Shown piece by piece: positions 26,927 to 34,516 of a stretch of DNA of 64,000 nucleotides. The notes below the pieces were generated by a model. The model was not told the origin of the DNA, made no database searches, and saw only the letters and a program-made list of their open reading frames with translations. Both the position numbers and the translations under genes were made by a program. The DNA is from Paraperibacillus esterisolvens (GTDB lineage: Bacteria; Bacillota; Bacilli; Bacillales; DSM-1321): contig NZ_CP143545.1 of NCBI RefSeq assembly GCF_046237625.1, forward strand, positions 3,348,001-3,412,000, given 5' to 3'. Position 1 is the stretch's first letter. Each line of letters opens with the position of its first letter.

Positions 26927-27210
26927 TTGATGTCACCCTTTCAGGTTTTTCTTATCTTATATGGTTCCCTCAGCCGGTCCTCTTCCATTCACCCCACAGC
27001 CAGAGAAAGTGTTTCGAAGCAGCAGGTAAACTTTTTTCTTTAAATCGGTAAAAATTGATTAAAGGAGCTTGAAAGGGGTAATAAAAATATACATTGACCC
27101 TGCATATTTTGGATGAAAAGCTAATATAGAAGCAATATAAGTAACAATGAAAAATCACCTGATAGGAAGGCTTGCCATTTGATAATCATTGACTGCGAGG
27201 GGTGAATAAT

Positions 27211-27462
27211 ATGAAGCTGATAGAAGAATTGTACGAGCTGTATAAAACCAAGCTGACCGGGGACGAAGAAGATATCGATATGCTGGCATTTGCTGTGCTT
27301 GAACAGCTTAGCCGTGAGGAAATCCTGGGCCTCATCCGTGATATGGACAACCAGGAATTAAACAACTTGATGGGGCTGTATATTATCGAGAGTCTGAAGG
27401 GTAAATTTGCCCAGGAAAACTTTGAAAAACATCTTCCCTATCCATCCCGGAACCTCCATTAA
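27211..27462 (+). CDS. DUF6154-like small helical protein
   Basis: An 83-residue acidic helical protein (MKLIEELYELYKTKLTGDEE to HLPYPSRNLH), resembling the Bacillaceae DUF6154 family. GAGGGGTG lies 6 bp before this ATG. A GTG 9 bp earlier overlaps the site and is unlikely. It has no signal or membrane segment, and its function is unknown. A clear terminator follows. Confidence 0.7.
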   Translation: MKLIEELYELYKTKLTGDEEDIDMLAFAVLEQLSREEILGLIRDMDNQELNNLMGLYIIESLKGKFAQENFEKHLPYPSRNLH

Positions 27463-27480
27463 TACATAGGATGACAGCAA

Positions 27481-27519
27481 AAAGCCTTAAAGCCGCCAGC
27501 TTTAAGGCCTTTCTTTTCT
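27481..27519 (+). terminator. terminator after the DUF6154-like gene
   Basis: A perfect 10-bp stem, GCCTTAAAGC with GCTTTAAGGC, followed by CTTTCTTTTC. Confidence 0.75.
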
Positions 27520-27589
27520 AAAAGGGGGATTCCTTTGTATGGTAAAATAAAAGCAGAACCAAGACAGAATTCCGAAGGATGTGAGAACT

Positions 27590-27763
27590 TTGAAAGTTAT
27601 TCTCGTCATTTCAATCATCATCGTGCTCGCTGTTCTAATACTTGCTGTGCTCACCACATCAAAGGCATATACGGTCAAGCATACGGTCGATCCTATCGAA
27701 AATAACCCTAACGTTTTAAAAGATGAGAATTCGACTATCGACGAAGACACAAAAAAGGAATAA
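27590..27763 (+). CDS. ytzI: small single-pass membrane protein, YtzI-like
   Basis: A 57-residue protein with an N-terminal hydrophobic helix (VILVISIIIVLAVLILAVL), followed by a short polar tail ending DEDTKKE. It resembles B. subtilis YtzI in size, layout and location near luxS. I favour the TTG at 27590, since AAGGAT lies 9 bp upstream. A GTG at 27581 sits on top of that site. The function is unknown. Confidence 0.6.
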   Translation: MKVILVISIIIVLAVLILAVLTTSKAYTVKHTVDPIENNPNVLKDENSTIDEDTKKE

Positions 27764-27866
27764 AAAAGGATGCCCCTCTTGTCTGCCCGCCCCATGCGCG
27801 GCTGGAGCGGGATTATTCAAACCCGCATCCATTAACCGCCATCCAGGGCAGACTCTAAGGACATCC
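27762..27866 (-). terminator. long nested hairpin after luxS ending in a U-run
   Basis: On the minus strand GGATG-CC pairs with GG-CATCC, GTCTGCCC pairs perfectly with GGGCAGAC inside it, and further inside GCGG/CCGC, TGGA/TCCA and GCGGG/CCCGC stack to one apical loop. TTTTTT follows at 27767-27762. This is an approximately 100-nt rod, far longer than a usual intrinsic terminator, 80 bp past the luxS stop. Confidence 0.6.
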
Positions 27867-27948
27867 TGTACTTTACTGTGTAAAGGGGCGCAGCTCCATG
27901 TCGCAAGGCTGCCATGCATAGGCGGCGGGCATAAAACTCATGTTTGCT

Positions 27949-28422
27949 TTATGCGAATACCTGCTGAAGCTCTTCCTTACTATGTGTAAGCCAGAATTTC
28001 ATCAGCTTTTTAGCTCCTTCAAGGTCATGAAGCTTTGCCTGCCCGCATTGCTTTTCGGAAGCAGCCGGCACCTCTGTTACCTCTACAGCATCCTTCATCG
28101 TATCTTCCAGCACATCGATGATCTCCGATACAGAAGGTTCGCCGCTTACCACCAGATAGTAGCCAGTCTGGCATCCCATAGGTGATATATCTATAATATC
28201 GAAATGATCATATTTCTCAGTATACTTACGGATATTTATAGCAAGTAAATGTTCCAGCGTGTGGATGGAGTCAGGCTTCATCGCTTGCTTATTCGGCTGG
28301 CAGAATCTAATATCATATTTATTAACCACACCGTCGCTGCCTACCTTATGCACTCCGCAATGTCTGACATATGGCGCTTTAACAGCATTGTGATCTAGTT
28401 CAAAGCTTTCTACTGAAGGCAT
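27949..28422 (-). CDS. luxS: S-ribosylhomocysteine lyase LuxS
   Basis: A 157-residue metalloenzyme. HTLEH (with the metal-binding His pair) and MGCQTGYYL (catalytic Cys and third ligand region) are intact. It cleaves S-ribosylhomocysteine to homocysteine and DPD, the precursor of AI-2, and so closes the activated-methyl cycle started by MetK. ATG 28422 has GGAG at proper spacing. The preceding TTG is less likely. The length equals B. subtilis LuxS. An unusual structured RNA follows the gene. Confidence 0.96.
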   Translation of the reverse strand: MPSVESFELDHNAVKAPYVRHCGVHKVGSDGVVNKYDIRFCQPNKQAMKPDSIHTLEHLLAINIRKYTEKYDHFDIIDISPMGCQTGYYLVVSGEPSVSEIIDVLEDTMKDAVEVTEVPAASEKQCGQAKLHDLEGAKKLMKFWLTHSKEELQQVFA

Positions 28423-28545
28423 CAAATCACTCCTTTGTAAGTCTAATTTACATTTTACAACTTTTCCTGGATTTTTTCATCCCTTTCCAAAAATTTATAT
28501 AATTCCTACCGGAATAATAACCTATAAGAAAGAAGGCAACACATT

Positions 28546-28782
28546 TTGCAGAAAATCGTGATAGGATTGTTCAGATTTTATCAACTTGCCATTTCCCCGC
28601 TGAAGCCGCCTAGCTGCCGCTTCTATCCAACATGCTCCAGCTACGGAATTGAAGCAGTGAGGCGGTTTGGCGCATTAAAGGGCAGCTATCTTGCTGTAAA
28701 GCGGATACTGAAATGCCATCCTTTCCATCCGGGAGGCTTTGACCCTGTTCCGGAACCAAAGCAATCCCCGAGAAAAAAATGA
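28546..28782 (+). CDS. yidD: membrane protein insertion efficiency factor YidD
   Basis: A 78-residue protein with the YidD signature SCRFYPTCSSYGIEAVRRFG and KCHPFHPGGFDPVP. The family has a short amphipathic region that associates with the inner face of the membrane and assists YidC-mediated insertion. The start is TTG with AAGAAGG upstream. B. subtilis YtjA is the counterpart. It stands alone here, away from rnpA/yidC. Confidence 0.92.
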   Translation: MQKIVIGLFRFYQLAISPLKPPSCRFYPTCSSYGIEAVRRFGALKGSYLAVKRILKCHPFHPGGFDPVPEPKQSPRKK

Positions 28783-28881
28783 CCAGTGCTAGACCTTTGT
28801 TTTGTGCCAGGCGTATATAATTTCCCCGGCAGCAAAAAATACTTGAAATCATCCAAGATATTGGTTACTATATCTTAGTAC

Positions 28882-28902
28882 AATTCGGAATCGTTTCGAA
28901 TT
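28882..28902. promoter_or_regulatory. second, weaker Zur-like box
   Basis: AATTCGGAATCGTTTCGAAT with a final T keeps the dyad AATTCG-N9-CGAATT and the spacing of the Bacillus Zur consensus (AAATCGTAATNATTACGATTT), with several mismatches. It lies 37 bp upstream of the better box. Confidence 0.45.
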
Positions 28903-28917
28903 ATTTTTTTCTAGTTC

Positions 28918-28940
28918 TAAATCGTAATCAATACGAATTA
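28918..28940. promoter_or_regulatory. Zur box upstream of znuA-like gene
   Basis: TAAATCGTAATCAATACGAA then TTA is close to the Bacillus Zur operator AAATCGTAATNATTACGATTT (two or three mismatches). It ends 23 bp before the start of a zinc-binding lipoprotein gene. Zinc-loaded Zur should repress the gene. Confidence 0.8.
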
Positions 28941-28963
28941 TTGACCCCAGGGGGAAATAGCTG

Positions 28964-29923
28964 ATGAAATCGAAAGTAAAATGGATCATTCCTTTTCTAT
29001 TGACAGTATTAGCTGTCGCCGGATGCTCAGGCAAAGATCAAGGGAACTCCAGACAGGGGAAGAGCCCAGACAAAATCAATGTCTATGCTACCGTCTATCC
29101 GCTTCAATACTTTGCCGGCAGCATCGGCGGCAAATATGTGGAAGCAAAATCTGTTTATCCGCCGGGCACAGACGAACACACCTTTGAACCATCACAGAAA
29201 GACATCATCAAGATGACAGATGCCGATTTATTCTTATATGTCGGCCATGGACTGGAAGGATTTGTTGAAAAGTCCAAGGGCATCTTAGAAGGTGAAGATG
29301 TAGCGATGTCTGCAATAGGCGAAAAAATGGATCTGAAGGAAGAGAGCCATGATGACCATGCTCACGAGGAAGAAAGTCATGACGAACATACTTATGGGGA
29401 CATTGACCCTCATGTTTGGCTCGATCCAGTATTAGCCAAAGAAATGGCTGGCTTAATAAGAGATGAACTTGCCAAACAGAAACCGGAAAAAAAGGAATAC
29501 TTTGAGGAAAATTATACGAAACTGGCAGCGAAGCTGGAGGCGCTGGATAAAGATTTCCAGAAAACAGCTGCTGATGCGGGCCGCAAAGAGATTATTGTCT
29601 CTCATGCAGCCTATGGATACTGGGAGAAGCGCTATGGTATAAAACAAATCAGCATCGCCGGTCTTTCAAGCTCAAGCGAGCCATCGCAGAAGCAGTTACG
29701 GAAAGTCGTGGAAACTGCCAAAAATCACGATATCAAATATGTGGCCTTTGAGCAGAATGTCAGCTCCAAGCTGACTGAAACCATCCAAAAAGAAATTGGG
29801 GCGGCCCCGCTGACCCTTCATAACTTATCTGTTTTAACTGAAAAGGATATAAAAAATAAGGAAGATTATTTTACCCTGATGGATAAAAATCTTTCAACCG
29901 TACGTACCGCCTTAAATAAGTAA
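28964..29923 (+). CDS. znuA: zinc ABC transporter substrate-binding lipoprotein (ZnuA/AdcA-like)
   Basis: A 319-residue cluster A-I metal-binding protein. The lipoprotein signal ends in lipobox AVAGC (Cys21). The metal-site histidines are in DEHTFEPSQKD and DPHVWLDP and near SHAAYGYWEKRYG. A His/Asp-rich loop (SHDDHAHEEESHDEHTYGD) is typical of zinc rather than manganese binders. It should capture zinc outside the membrane for an ABC importer. No ATPase or permease gene follows, so it must use partners encoded elsewhere. The Zur-like boxes upstream support a zinc role. It could also be called AdcA. Confidence 0.88.
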   Translation: MKSKVKWIIPFLLTVLAVAGCSGKDQGNSRQGKSPDKINVYATVYPLQYFAGSIGGKYVEAKSVYPPGTDEHTFEPSQKDIIKMTDADLFLYVGHGLEGFVEKSKGILEGEDVAMSAIGEKMDLKEESHDDHAHEEESHDEHTYGDIDPHVWLDPVLAKEMAGLIRDELAKQKPEKKEYFEENYTKLAAKLEALDKDFQKTAADAGRKEIIVSHAAYGYWEKRYGIKQISIAGLSSSSEPSQKQLRKVVETAKNHDIKYVAFEQNVSSKLTETIQKEIGAAPLTLHNLSVLTEKDIKNKEDYFTLMDKNLSTVRTALNK

Positions 29924-29925
29924 TA

Positions 29926-29964
29926 TTCAAATAACCTTGCCGTTTTCGGCAAGGTTATTTGAAT
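29926..29964. terminator. znuA terminator, 17-bp perfect stem
   Basis: TTCAAATAACCTTGCCG pairs perfectly with CGGCAAGGTTATTTGAA around TTTT. The stem's own AT-rich end replaces a T-run. It can act in both directions. Confidence 0.7.
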
Positions 29965-29975
29965 TAAAGCGCTTA

Positions 29976-30128
29976 CTATTTTTGTTTAAGAGCCTGCAGT
30001 TCTTCATCTGCAAGCATGGTGATGGTCTTAATCACATATTCGGGGAGTCCTCTTAACAGCAAGATTTCGGCGATCAGATATGGTTTGTTCGTTAATCTCA
30101 TCAATTCAGCCTCCTGCAGCTTATTCAT
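29976..30128 (-). CDS. small hypothetical protein, 50 residues
   Basis: An amphipathic helical peptide, MNKLQEAELMRLTNKPYLIA then EILLLRGLPEYVIKTITMLA. GGAGAT precedes this ATG closely. Two other in-frame ATGs upstream (30137, 30158) have no ribosome binding site. The composition looks protein-like and the gene sits just after menC and before a terminator. The family is unknown to me. Confidence 0.45.
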   Translation of the reverse strand: MNKLQEAELMRLTNKPYLIAEILLLRGLPEYVIKTITMLADEELQALKQK

Positions 30129-30193
30129 TATCTCCATTATAAACGTAAACAGAGTCATGAAAAATCGGCAAAAAGCCCATTTTCAGAATTTTT

Positions 30194-31306
30194 TTAATCT
30201 TTCATTGTATATATTTCTTTGTGCGAAGTGATCCTAAGCAGTCTCTTCTCGTTAATGTCAAAGCCAATGCCGCTTTTTTCCGGCACAGATATCCACCCGT
30301 TGATTGCTTTTATTTCCGGCTGAATGATATCTTCTTCCCAGTAACGTGAAGAGGAAGCAATATCACCCGCTATCGTAAAACCAGGAAGCGAGGCCAGGGC
30401 GATATTATGCGCTCTGGAAACGCCGAACTCCACCATTCCTCCACACCATACCGGAATACCCTGCCTTAAACAAAGGTCATGGATTTTTTTTGCCTGTGTC
30501 CATCCTCCCACCCTGCTCATCTTGATATTAATGATCTTACAGCTTCCGAGACGGATAGCACCGATGGCGTCATAGTAGGAATGTATGCTCTCATCCAGGC
30601 AGACCGGCGTTTTCAGCTCCTTTTGGAGCAGGGAATGCTCCACGATATCATCATGGGCAAGGGGCTGCTCGAGCATCATTAACCGGAATTCATCCAGCCG
30701 TCTTAGATGGCTGCTGTCTTCAAGTGTGTAGTCGGAATTCGCGTCAGCCATGAGCGGCAGATCGGGAAAGTTTCTTCTGATGTCCTGGAGCACCTCATAA
30801 TCATTGGTCCTGCTGATTTTTATTTTATAGCGCTGATAGTTCTCTTCCCTCAGTCTTTCAATCTGCTGGATGGCTTTTCCGCTTGAAGCGCCCGATATCA
30901 CTGCCCCGGATGGTATTTTCCCGCCCTTTCCGCCAAAAAGGCTGTAGATGGGAACTCCCATCTGCCGTGCATACAAATCCCATAGGGATTGTTCAAGCCC
31001 GGCCTTTGCCATGTTATTTCTCCTGAACTTCTTAAAAACATGCTCAATTTCCTTTGGACTCTTAATCTTGTATTGAAATAAGGCAGGAATCAGAAAGTCC
31101 TTTAAAATATGATGGGCCGTCACCACGGTTTCCTCTGTATACCAGGGGCTTGAGAAGGCGGTCACCTCCCCATAGCCTTTTACCCCTTCCTGGTCCATGG
31201 TTTCAACAATGATGGCCTCCCGCTCCTCAACGGTTTCAAGGTGGGTAACAAATGGTGATTTGAGCCCGGCCGATATAAAGTATAAGGTAATCGATTTAAG
31301 ATTCAC
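30194..31306 (-). CDS. menC: o-succinylbenzoate synthase MenC
   Basis: A 370-residue enolase-superfamily enzyme that dehydrates SHCHC to o-succinylbenzoate in menaquinone synthesis. The catalytic lysine pair is in RYKIKIS. Metal ligands lie in MADANSDY, MLEQPLAHDD and CLDES. The second general base is in INIKMSRVGG. The GTG start has AAGGAGGGACAG upstream and overlaps the menE end by 11 bp, which also gives the B. subtilis length. Members of this branch often also racemise N-succinylamino acids. It is the last gene of the men operon. Confidence 0.94.
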   Translation of the reverse strand: MNLKSITLYFISAGLKSPFVTHLETVEEREAIIVETMDQEGVKGYGEVTAFSSPWYTEETVVTAHHILKDFLIPALFQYKIKSPKEIEHVFKKFRRNNMAKAGLEQSLWDLYARQMGVPIYSLFGGKGGKIPSGAVISGASSGKAIQQIERLREENYQRYKIKISRTNDYEVLQDIRRNFPDLPLMADANSDYTLEDSSHLRRLDEFRLMMLEQPLAHDDIVEHSLLQKELKTPVCLDESIHSYYDAIGAIRLGSCKIINIKMSRVGGWTQAKKIHDLCLRQGIPVWCGGMVEFGVSRAHNIALASLPGFTIAGDIASSSRYWEEDIIQPEIKAINGWISVPEKSGIGFDINEKRLLRITSHKEIYTMKD

Positions 31307-32801
31307 CCGGCTGTCCCTCCTTGTGGAACAGTCTGTGAAGTTCCCGCCTGACAAGTTTGCCAGATGCATTCCTCGGCAGGACGGCGACTGATATGATTCT
31401 TGAAGGTACTTTATATGATGCAAGCATTTTCCGGCAATGAGCCAGCAGCTCAGTCTCGGATATCCGAGTCCCTTCAGAAGGGACCACAAAAGCGACAGGC
31501 ACTTCTCCCCACTTTTCATCCGGCATGCCTGCTGCACCTGCTTCGAAAACATGTTCATGCTGAAGGAGTGCCGCCTCTATTTCAGCAGGATATACATTTT
31601 CCCCACCGGAAATGATCAGGTCCGACCTGCGGTCAAGCACATATAAAAAGCCTTCGTCATCCAGATATCCGATATCTCCAGTAAAAAGCCAGCCGCCGCG
31701 GATTGCCTTTTCTGTTTCCGCTGCAAGATTATAGTAGCCCTTCGTCACATTGGGACCTTTAACCGCAATCTCTCCTTCTTCAAACGGCAGTCCTCTTCTG
31801 CCCTGTACATCTATATAAAGTTCATTAGGGAAAAGAGGCTTTCCAGCCGATCCTAGTTTCTTAAGGCTGTACTCCGGAGATAAAGTTACAAACTGTGAGG
31901 CAGTCTCTGTCATGCCATAGGTTTGAAAGACGGGAACCCCCAGGCGTGCACACCTGTCAAGCAAGGCCTTGGGTGCTGGCCCGCCGCCGAGAAGCATGCA
32001 TCTGAAGGTTTCCGGAAAGGGCTCCGTCCCTCCTGCGATGATCCGGTTCAGCATGGCGGACACCACTGACATGATCGTTACACCCTTTTCCCTGATATCC
32101 CGGTTGACTGAAGTTTCATCAAAGGTTTCGTGCAGGATGACACGCATGCCATAAATCACACTGCGGAGGAGAATGGATAATCCGCTGATATGAAACAGCG
32201 GTACAGCACACAGCCAGCAGTCATTCTCATTCAGGCCAAGATTCAGGACAGATCCCATGGCGCTCCACCAATGATTGCCGTATGTCTGCATGACTCCCTT
32301 CGGCCTGCCTGTCGTCCCTGAAGTGTACATGATGGTAGCGGTACTTGATAAGCTGAAGCCTGCAGGTGACGGGACCGGCTGTCCTTCATTCAGTTCAAGG
32401 TCTTCTTTAAGGATGCAGCTGCAGGCAGCCAGGTCTGTACGTAAGCATTCTAAAACCTCTGAATGCTTAGACTCGCTGATAAGCCATGATGCCTCGGCAT
32501 CCGCTGCCTGAAATGCGATCTCACTGCCGGTGAGGCGTGTATTCAGCAAAAGAATCCTTGCCCCCAGGCTCCACAAGGAGTGGATGATAAAGACTGTATC
32601 AGCATGGCTGCCCAAAAGGAGCCCGACTGTATGGCCTTCCCTGATTCCCCGGCGATATAGGGCGGCAGCATACAGAGTGGATGTGTTCTGTAACTCCAGG
32701 AAGGTGTATGTCTTTTTCTGAAATTCGAGGGCTGTACGCTCAGGAGTAAGCTCAGCCCTCTTTTTAAGCCAATTTGGCATAATGTCTTGTTCCATCATCA
32801 T
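31296..32801 (-). CDS. menE: o-succinylbenzoate-CoA ligase MenE
   Basis: A 501-residue adenylate-forming ligase making OSB-CoA from OSB, ATP and CoA. The P-loop is MYTSGTTGRPKGV near residue 165. Further core motifs are TYGMTET, FTGDIGYLDDEGF and RSDLIISGGENVYP, and the C-terminal lysine is in NASGKLVR. The first of three consecutive ATGs (32801) has AAAGGACTGG at proper spacing. A terminator-like hairpin lies between menB and menE, so menE-menC may be expressed below menFDHB or need read-through. Confidence 0.94.
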   Translation of the reverse strand: MMMEQDIMPNWLKKRAELTPERTALEFQKKTYTFLELQNTSTLYAAALYRRGIREGHTVGLLLGSHADTVFIIHSLWSLGARILLLNTRLTGSEIAFQAADAEASWLISESKHSEVLECLRTDLAACSCILKEDLELNEGQPVPSPAGFSLSSTATIMYTSGTTGRPKGVMQTYGNHWWSAMGSVLNLGLNENDCWLCAVPLFHISGLSILLRSVIYGMRVILHETFDETSVNRDIREKGVTIMSVVSAMLNRIIAGGTEPFPETFRCMLLGGGPAPKALLDRCARLGVPVFQTYGMTETASQFVTLSPEYSLKKLGSAGKPLFPNELYIDVQGRRGLPFEEGEIAVKGPNVTKGYYNLAAETEKAIRGGWLFTGDIGYLDDEGFLYVLDRRSDLIISGGENVYPAEIEAALLQHEHVFEAGAAGMPDEKWGEVPVAFVVPSEGTRISETELLAHCRKMLASYKVPSRIISVAVLPRNASGKLVRRELHRLFHKEGQPGES

Positions 32802-32828
32802 TAACCAGTCCTTTATGTGCAGTTCATA

Positions 32829-32862
32829 GAAAAAAGCCTGGCGGAATAGGTCCGCCAAGCTA
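32829..32862 (-). terminator. internal terminator/attenuator between menB and menE
   Basis: On the minus strand AGCTTGGCGGA pairs with TCCGCCAGGCT around CCTAT, followed by TTTTTTC. It lies 8 bp past the menB stop. Confidence 0.8.
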
Positions 32863-32869
32863 TATTACA

Positions 32870-33688
32870 TCAAGGGAAACGAGGGAATTGGCCGAAATCA
32901 GGCTTCCTTTTTTCCTTAAAGGCGTCCCGTCCTTCTTTTGCTTCATCTGTTGTGTAATAAAGAAGAGTCGCATCACCTGCAAATTGCTGGATGCCGGCAA
33001 GACCGTCTGTATCTGCGTTGAAGGCAGCCTTCAGGAAGCGGATGGCTGTCGGGCTCTTCTCAAGGATTTCTTCACACCATTGAACCGTTTCATCCTCCAG
33101 CTGCTCCAGGGGAACAACCGTGTTGACAAGTCCCATATCAAGTGCTTCCTGCGCATTGTACTGGCGGCACAGGAACCAGATTTCCCTGGCTTTCTTATGG
33201 CCGACGATGCGTGCAAGATATCCTGAACCATAACCTGCATCAAAGCTGCCCACTTTTGGTCCTGTTTGTCCAAAAACAGCATTATCGGCAGCTATGGTAA
33301 GATCGCAGACGACATGTAACACATGCCCTCCTCCGATTGCATATCCGGCTACCATGGCAATGACCGGCTTCGGAATTACCCTGATAAGACGCTGAAGATC
33401 AAGCACATTCAGACGCGGAATCTGATCTTCGCCTACATAGCCGCCATGTCCGCGGACCTTTTGGTCTCCTCCTGAACAGAATGCTTTGCCTCCTTCACCT
33501 GCAAGGATGATCACTCCAATATTAGAGTCATCTCTTGCGTAAGCAAATGCATCAATCAATTCCATTACAGTCTTCGGTGTAAAAGCATTATGTACTTCTG
33601 GGCGGTTAATGGAAATTTTAGCGATGCCATTGTACGTTTGATATAAAATCTCATCATATTTACGTTCTGATACCCATTCTCTGGTCAT
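32870..33688 (-). CDS. menB: 1,4-dihydroxy-2-naphthoyl-CoA synthase MenB
   Basis: A 272-residue crotonase-fold enzyme that closes the second ring of naphthoquinone from OSB-CoA. Visible motifs are the CoA/oxyanion loop AFCSGGDQKVRGHGGY, VAGYAIGGGHVLHVVCDLT and FGQTGPKVGSFDAGYGSG. The length matches MenB. It begins 3 bp after the menH stop, within the men operon. Confidence 0.96.
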   Translation of the reverse strand: MTREWVSERKYDEILYQTYNGIAKISINRPEVHNAFTPKTVMELIDAFAYARDDSNIGVIILAGEGGKAFCSGGDQKVRGHGGYVGEDQIPRLNVLDLQRLIRVIPKPVIAMVAGYAIGGGHVLHVVCDLTIAADNAVFGQTGPKVGSFDAGYGSGYLARIVGHKKAREIWFLCRQYNAQEALDMGLVNTVVPLEQLEDETVQWCEEILEKSPTAIRFLKAAFNADTDGLAGIQQFAGDATLLYYTTDEAKEGRDAFKEKRKPDFGQFPRFP

Positions 33689-33691
33689 GGT

Positions 33692-34516
33692 TTAACCCCT
33701 CTCATTCATTCTTTGCAAAAAGTCAGTTATTTTTCTCCCATATACCTCAGGCTGTTCCAAATGGATGGCATGGCCTGCATCCTCTATTATGGCCCAAATG
33801 CTGTCCGGCATCAATTGATCCATCTTACCGGCAATGGCACAAAATTTCCGGTCGAGTGATCCGCTGAGCAGGAGCACAGGGACCTTTAAGTCTCCCAGCC
33901 TATCCCAATAGGAAGGCTGGGAGCCGGTGCCCATCCCTTTAAGGCTGCCGGCAAGTCCAACAGGATCATTCAAGAGTCTCTGCTCCTTTAAGAAATCCTT
34001 CTGGCCGGCTGTCAGCTTCTCTGTCTGGCTTTGAAAGAGGGGGATCGCTCCCCACCTCTCGGCAAACGAAACAATTCCGTCCTTTAAGATTCCTTCAGCA
34101 AGCTCTGCATCTGCTATCCTCCGGGCTGCCCGTTCAGCTTCTGTCTTCAGGCCCGGTGAAGCACTCTCCAAGATCAAGGCTTGAACCCTCTCCGGATAGA
34201 GGATACTGAAGCATAATGCCAGCCTCCCTCCCATCGAGTACCCAAGGATGCATGCCCTTTGAATATCCAGTGAATCCAGAATCATATTAACAGCCTCTGC
34301 AGCTCTTTCCATCCTGTACCATCCCGGGTTCCCAGGACTGCTGCTTCTGCCGTGCCCGATCATATCAATGGCAATGTGCTTATAACCACTGGGCAGAAAG
34401 GGTGCCGCATACCTCCAGTTTGAGGATGAACCGGTAAATCCATGCAGGAGCACAAGGGCAGGACCCTCACCGCTGATTGTCACCTCATAGGAAACCCCGC
34501 CGGCTTCTATCTTCAT
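33692..34516 (-). CDS. menH: SHCHC synthase MenH (alpha/beta hydrolase)
   Basis: A 274-residue alpha/beta-fold enzyme. It carries LLHGFTGSSSNW (oxyanion loop) and the nucleophile elbow GYSMGGRLA, with the His in DAGHAIHLEQPE. MenH eliminates pyruvate from SEPHCHC to give SHCHC. Its position between menD and menB fixes the role. The start overlaps the menD stop by 4 bp. Confidence 0.93.
   Translation of the reverse strand: MKIEAGGVSYEVTISGEGPALVLLHGFTGSSSNWRYAAPFLPSGYKHIAIDMIGHGRSSSPGNPGWYRMERAAEAVNMILDSLDIQRACILGYSMGGRLALCFSILYPERVQALILESASPGLKTEAERAARRIADAELAEGILKDGIVSFAERWGAIPLFQSQTEKLTAGQKDFLKEQRLLNDPVGLAGSLKGMGTGSQPSYWDRLGDLKVPVLLLSGSLDRKFCAIAGKMDQLMPDSIWAIIEDAGHAIHLEQPEVYGRKITDFLQRMNERG

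Noticed and set aside
27873..27941. 22-codon minus-strand ORF (MSFMPAAYAWQPCDMELRPF...) just after luxS
   Set aside because: It has no ribosome binding site and overlaps the structured luxS 3' region. It was considered because its composition looks protein-like.
28849..29034. 61-codon minus-strand frame across the Zur boxes
   Set aside because: It covers the znuA promoter and start on the opposite strand and has no ribosome binding site.
31307..31558. N-terminal extension of menC to 31558
   Set aside because: The extra residues lie in the menE coding region in another frame and match nothing. GTG 31306 has a proper site and gives the family length.
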